A DNA stretch of 7,600 bases, from assembly GCA_946886845.1 (NCBI GenBank), contig CAMPJH010000070.1, positions 1 through 7,600 of the forward strand, written 5' to 3'. Numbering within the stretch: position 1 is the stretch's first letter; each line of letters starts with the position of its first letter. The notes under the pieces are model-generated. The model saw only the letters and a program-made list of their open reading frames with translations, did no database searches and had not been told where the DNA came from. Positions 4,643-7,600 of the stretch are shown piece by piece. Source of the stretch: an uncultured Sphingomonas sp. (lineage in GTDB: Bacteria; Pseudomonadota; Alphaproteobacteria; Sphingomonadales; Sphingomonadaceae). A program made the position numbers and the translations under genes.

Positions 4643-6235
4643 GTGCTCGATTTCCCTCGCTGGAAGGTCCTGTCGATCTGGGCGATCGTCGCGCTCGGAA
4701 TCCTGTTTTCGATCCCCAGCCTGCTCCCGGATAGCGCCCAGCGCTACTGGCCGTCCTGGCTTCCGGATTCGAAGATCAACCTCGGGCTCGACCTTGCCGG
4801 CGGCAGCCACCTCTTGCTCGAGGCGGATGCGCAGGACCTGCTCAAGCAGCGGATGCAGGCGATGGAAGACACCGTCGCCACCGAGATGCGCCGCGGCGAC
4901 CCGCCGATTCAGATTTCCGACGTCTCGACCAGCGGCGGGCGGGTCTCGTTCGTGGTCGCTGACCCGACCCAGGTCGACGCCGCGGTCGAGCGGATGCGGA
5001 CCGTCACCCAGCCGGTCGGCCTGACCGGCACCCGCGACTGGGACGTCGGGGTCGTCGACCTCAACCGGGTCGTTCTGACGCCGACCGCGGCCGGGACGGC
5101 ACAGGCGATGCGCAATGCCATGAGTGTCGCCCGCGACGTCGTCAGGCGCCGGATCGACCCGCAGGGGACGAAGGAAGTCACCGTAGTCACCCAGGGTTCA
5201 GACCGGATCCTCGTCCAGGTCCCCGGAGTCGAGGACCCCGAATCGCTCAAGAAGCTGATCGGGCAGACGGCCCGGCTCGAATTCAAGCTGGTCGACCTCA
5301 CCGCCGACCCGGCCCAGGTCCAGGAGGGGCGGGCCCCGGCCGGAAGCCAGGTGCTGCCGATGGCCGACGGGTCGGGCTTCATGGCGGTCAAGCGGCGAGT
5401 GATGGTTTCGGGCGACCAGCTGGTCGACGCCAAGCAGGGCTTCGACCAGGACGGACGTCCGGTCGTGGACATCACCTTCAACGCCGCCGGCGCCCGCCGT
5501 TTCGGCCGGACCACCCAGGAGAACGTCAACAAGCCGTTCGCGATCATCCTCGACGACAAGATTCTGTCGGCGCCGAACATCAACGAGCCGATCCTCGGCG
5601 GCCGGGCGCAGATCAGCGGCAGTTTCACCGTCCAGACCGCCAACGACCTCGCCATCTCGCTCGCCTCGGGCAAGCTGCCGGTGAAATTGAACGTGATCGA
5701 GGAGCGCAGCGTCGGTCCCGAGCTCGGCAAGGATTCGATCCGGAAGGGCATCATCGCCAGCGTCATCGCGACCGGGGCGGTGATCCTGTTCATGGTGGCC
5801 ACCTACGGCCGCTTTGGGGTCTATGCGACGATGGCGCTGATCGTGAACGCCTTCATGATCCTCGGCATCATGGCTCTGTTCAATGCGACCCTGACGCTTC
5901 CCGGAATTGCCGGCTTCGTGCTGACGATCGGCGCCGCGGTCGACGCCAACGTCCTGATCAACGAGCGAATCCGCGAGGAGCAGAGGCGCGGGCGCAAGGT
6001 CATCGATGCGATCGAGACCGGCTATAAGGAGGCTTCGACCGCGATCTTCGACGCCAATATCACCAACACCATCGCCGCGGCGCTGATGTTCTACTTCGGA
6101 TCGGGCCCGATCCGCGGCTTCGCGGTCGTGCTGATGATCGGCATCGTCACGTCGGTCTACACCGCGGTGAATTTCACCCGAATGCTGGTTGCGCTGTGGG
6201 TTCGCCGAGCGCGCCCGCGCGTACTGCACATTTAG
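4643..6235 (+). CDS. secD: SecD, protein translocase subunit
   Basis: Inner-membrane RND-superfamily subunit that, with SecF, uses the proton gradient to pull proteins through SecYEG on the periplasmic side. It has 530 residues from a GTG start at 4643 (GGGA at 4634-4637, 5 nt upstream). One N-terminal helix (about 8-28) is followed by NLGLDLAGGSHLLLEAD (46-62), a periplasmic head with P1-type repeats (about 63-350), ERSVGPELGKDSI (354-366), then five helices at the C-terminus. GAAVDANVLINERIREE (430-446) carries the conserved intramembrane Asp434 that functions in proton movement in the family. NITNTIAAA (472-480) and RGFAVVLMIGI (491-501) complete the signature. The last residues (VRRARPRVLHI) are basic and cytosolic. 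secF follows 10 bp downstream. Confidence 0.97.
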   Translation: MLDFPRWKVLSIWAIVALGILFSIPSLLPDSAQRYWPSWLPDSKINLGLDLAGGSHLLLEADAQDLLKQRMQAMEDTVATEMRRGDPPIQISDVSTSGGRVSFVVADPTQVDAAVERMRTVTQPVGLTGTRDWDVGVVDLNRVVLTPTAAGTAQAMRNAMSVARDVVRRRIDPQGTKEVTVVTQGSDRILVQVPGVEDPESLKKLIGQTARLEFKLVDLTADPAQVQEGRAPAGSQVLPMADGSGFMAVKRRVMVSGDQLVDAKQGFDQDGRPVVDITFNAAGARRFGRTTQENVNKPFAIILDDKILSAPNINEPILGGRAQISGSFTVQTANDLAISLASGKLPVKLNVIEERSVGPELGKDSIRKGIIASVIATGAVILFMVATYGRFGVYATMALIVNAFMILGIMALFNATLTLPGIAGFVLTIGAAVDANVLINERIREEQRRGRKVIDAIETGYKEASTAIFDANITNTIAAALMFYFGSGPIRGFAVVLMIGIVTSVYTAVNFTRMLVALWVRRARPRVLHI

Positions 6236-6237
6236 GA
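6234..6237 (+). promoter_or_regulatory. secF ribosome binding site overlapping the secD stop
   Basis: AGGA (6234-6237) shares its first two bases with the secD TAG stop (6233-6235) and lies 8 nt before the secF ATG at 6246. Termination on secD thus takes place on the secF initiation site, which favours re-initiation and matched output of the two subunits. Confidence 0.6.
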
Positions 6238-6245
6238 CCGCTGAG

Positions 6246-7193
6246 ATGAAGCTTCTGAAACTGGTCCCGGACGACACCAACATCGACTTCATGCGCTGGC
6301 GCAAGCTGGCGCTGGTCCTGTCGATCCTGGCGACGATCGCCAGCCTGACGCTGGTCGGAGTGAAAGGGCTCAACCTCGGAGTCGACTTCGTCGGCGGCCA
6401 GATGATCCGGACGACCTTCTCGCAACCGATCGAGGTCGAACAGTTGCGCGAGCGGGTCGGCGCGCTCAACCTCGGCGAGGCGAGCATTCAGGAGTTCGGC
6501 GGACCGACCAGCTACCAGATCCGGCTGCCGAAGCCGGAGGGCGGCGATGCCGCCGCCAACCGCGCCGCCAGCCAGGTCCGGGCGATGCTCGAGCGCGACT
6601 ATCCAGGCGCTCGGATCGATGCGGTCGAGACGGTCTCGGGCAAGGTCAGCGAGGAGCTTGCCACCGACGGCGCGCTCGCCCTCGCCTTGTCGATGCTCGG
6701 AGTGGCGATCTACATCTGGTTCCGGTTCGAATGGCATTTCGGGGTCGGGGCGCTGGCGACCCTGTTCCACGACGTGTCGATGATGCTCGGCTTCTTTGCG
6801 CTGACGCAGCTGCAGGTCGACCTCAACATCGTCGCGGCGTTCCTGGCTATCGTCGGCTATTCATTGAACGACACAGTCGTCATCTACGACCGGATCCGCG
6901 AGAATCTGCGCAAGTTCCGGAAGATGGCGATCGTTCCGCTGATCAACCTGTCGCTCAACGAGACGCTGTCGCGGACCCTCGTCACATCGCTGTCGATCCT
7001 GCTCGCTTTGGGCATGCTGCTGATCTTCGGACCCGAGACGATCTTCCCGCTGACCCTCGCCATTTTCCTCGGCACGGTGATCGGCACCTATTCGTCGATC
7101 TATATTTCCGCGCCGATGCTGGTGATGCTGGGGCTCAAGCCCGACAGCTTCGTCAGGCTCGACAGCGACACCCCGGAGGCCGAGACCGCTTGA
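6246..7193 (+). CDS. secF: SecF, protein translocase subunit
   Basis: Partner of SecD in the proton-driven export motor of the inner membrane. From ATG 6246 it has 315 residues, normal for the family; an open frame reaches back to 6189 inside secD, but the AGGA before 6246 and the family N-terminus support the later start. Visible: a helix at about 20-38, NLGVDFVGG (43-51), a periplasmic domain (52-138), then five helices from about 142. The signature GYSLNDTVVIYDRIREN (204-220) includes the conserved intramembrane Asp209, and NETLSRTLVTS (238-248) and GTYSSIYISAP (280-290) are typical. The short C-terminus is acidic (DSDTPEAETA). The 75-bp gap to bamD shows no clear terminator. Confidence 0.97.
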   Translation: MKLLKLVPDDTNIDFMRWRKLALVLSILATIASLTLVGVKGLNLGVDFVGGQMIRTTFSQPIEVEQLRERVGALNLGEASIQEFGGPTSYQIRLPKPEGGDAAANRAASQVRAMLERDYPGARIDAVETVSGKVSEELATDGALALALSMLGVAIYIWFRFEWHFGVGALATLFHDVSMMLGFFALTQLQVDLNIVAAFLAIVGYSLNDTVVIYDRIRENLRKFRKMAIVPLINLSLNETLSRTLVTSLSILLALGMLLIFGPETIFPLTLAIFLGTVIGTYSSIYISAPMLVMLGLKPDSFVRLDSDTPEAETA

Positions 7194-7218
7194 CCCGTTC
7201 ATCTGAGGTTCGTGATCG
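7190..7218 (+). promoter_or_regulatory. Weak candidate promoter for bamD
   Basis: TTGACC (7190-7195) matches five of six bases of a sigma-70 -35 and overlaps the secF stop. About 17 bp downstream is TGATCG (7213-7218), a poor -10. The remaining gap (7219-7259) holds nothing recognisable. Read-through from secF is an equal possibility. Confidence 0.2.
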
Positions 7219-7259
7219 TTCGCGCACCGAAGCTTGCCTGCCACAGAGGCGACGCTAAT

Positions 7260-7264
7260 GAGGA
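7260..7264 (+). promoter_or_regulatory. bamD ribosome binding site
   Basis: GAGGA lies 4 nt before the ATG at 7269. The in-frame ATG at 7278 would be 13 nt away, so 7269 is the better start. Confidence 0.6.
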
Positions 7265-7268
7265 CTCC

Positions 7269-7600
7269 ATGTCGAATATGACCCGTATCGCGGCCGTCGT
7301 CATTGCCTGCGCAATCATCCTTCCCGCCGGCGGCTGCGCCCGCAACAAGGCGAGCAGCGACACCGGCTACGTCGCCCGCGACGTCAACACCCTCTATGCG
7401 CTCGCCAAGCAGCGCCTCGACCAGCGCGATTACGAGCAAGCAGCGAAATTGTTCGACGAGGTCGAGCGGCAGCACCCCTATTCGGCCTGGGCGCGGCGGG
7501 CGCAGTTGATGAGCGCGTTCAGCTATTACGTCGCCCACAAATATAATGAGGCGATCAGCTCGGCGCAGCGATTCCTGACCATCCACCCGGGCAACAAGGA
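7269..7600 (+). CDS. bamD: BamD outer-membrane assembly lipoprotein, 5' part only
   Basis: Essential lipoprotein of the Bam complex that helps insert beta-barrel proteins into the outer membrane, facing the periplasm. 110 codons are visible before the window ends. The N-terminus is a type II signal: Arg6, a hydrophobic stretch (IAAVVIACAIILPA) and lipobox AGGC with Cys23, a slightly loose lipobox because Ala is at -3. After a short linker, two TPR-like helix pairs begin: LYALAKQRLDQRDYEQAAKL (42-61) and FSYYVAHKYNEAISSAQRFL (84-103). QHPYSAWARRAQLM (68-81) and IHPGNK (105-110) match BamD/ComL closely. It follows secF by 75 bp. The 3' end and stop lie outside the window. Confidence 0.93.
   Translation, partial: MSNMTRIAAVVIACAIILPAGGCARNKASSDTGYVARDVNTLYALAKQRLDQRDYEQAAKLFDEVERQHPYSAWARRAQLMSAFSYYVAHKYNEAISSAQRFLTIHPGNK

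Noticed and set aside
5198..6487. 429-codon open frame on the minus strand over secD and secF
   Set aside because: Antisense shadow of secD/secF with biased composition (Arg, Asp, His) and no recognisable motifs.
1..7600. CRISPR array, insertion sequence, toxin-antitoxin or phage genes
   Set aside because: No regularly spaced repeats, transposase motifs, terminal repeats or small paired genes were seen on either strand.

Overview
The window is high-GC, densely packed bacterial DNA with core genes of a Gram-negative envelope. Alphaproteobacteria, most likely a sphingomonad, fits best. The reasons are the codon bias (G/C at third positions), GTG and TTG starts, the sequence character of HslV/HslU, YajC-SecD-SecF and BamD, a tRNA-Pro(GGG) with encoded CCA, and a TMEM175/DUF1211-type protein. 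The lineage is inferred from general resemblance only; no search was run.

Layout. Positions 1-339 hold the 3' end of a membrane protein of the DUF1211/TMEM175 type. A palindrome covers its stop codon, and a good sigma-32-like promoter (333-361) points into hslV (389-928, TTG start). A flavoprotein gene (953-2041) lies between hslV and hslU (2075-3421), so the two halves of the HslVU protease are split by an unrelated gene in an apparent three-gene operon. hslU converges on, and overlaps by 13 bp, a minus-strand DUF2459-type membrane-anchored protein (3409-4134). A short divergent region with a perfect inverted repeat then leads to tRNA-Pro(GGG) (4179-4255). 28 bp after the tRNA begins yajC-secD-secF (4284-7193), the accessory module of the Sec translocon. 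The window ends in the 5' part of bamD (7269 onward), an outer-membrane assembly lipoprotein. There is no stretch over 300 bases without a gene.

Most of the window is housekeeping. The exception is the flavoprotein at 953-2041. Its motifs are those of D-amino-acid oxidase (DAAO), but in rotated order. The motifs that end a classical DAAO (the substrate-binding Arg segment and HNYGHGG) come first, the N-terminal FAD-binding GxGxxG follows, and the chain ends at the point where the classical protein would run into the Arg segment. This reads as a circular permutation of the DAAO fold, preceded by a signal sequence with a twin-arginine and a lipobox, so probably an exported, FAD-loaded lipoprotein. 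It is the best candidate here for something not properly described.

In function, HslVU is a cytosolic heat-shock protease. YajC-SecDF drives protein export and BamD inserts outer-membrane proteins. The permuted oxidase, if exported as predicted, would act in the periplasm, where D-amino acids from peptidoglycan turnover are plausible but unproven substrates.
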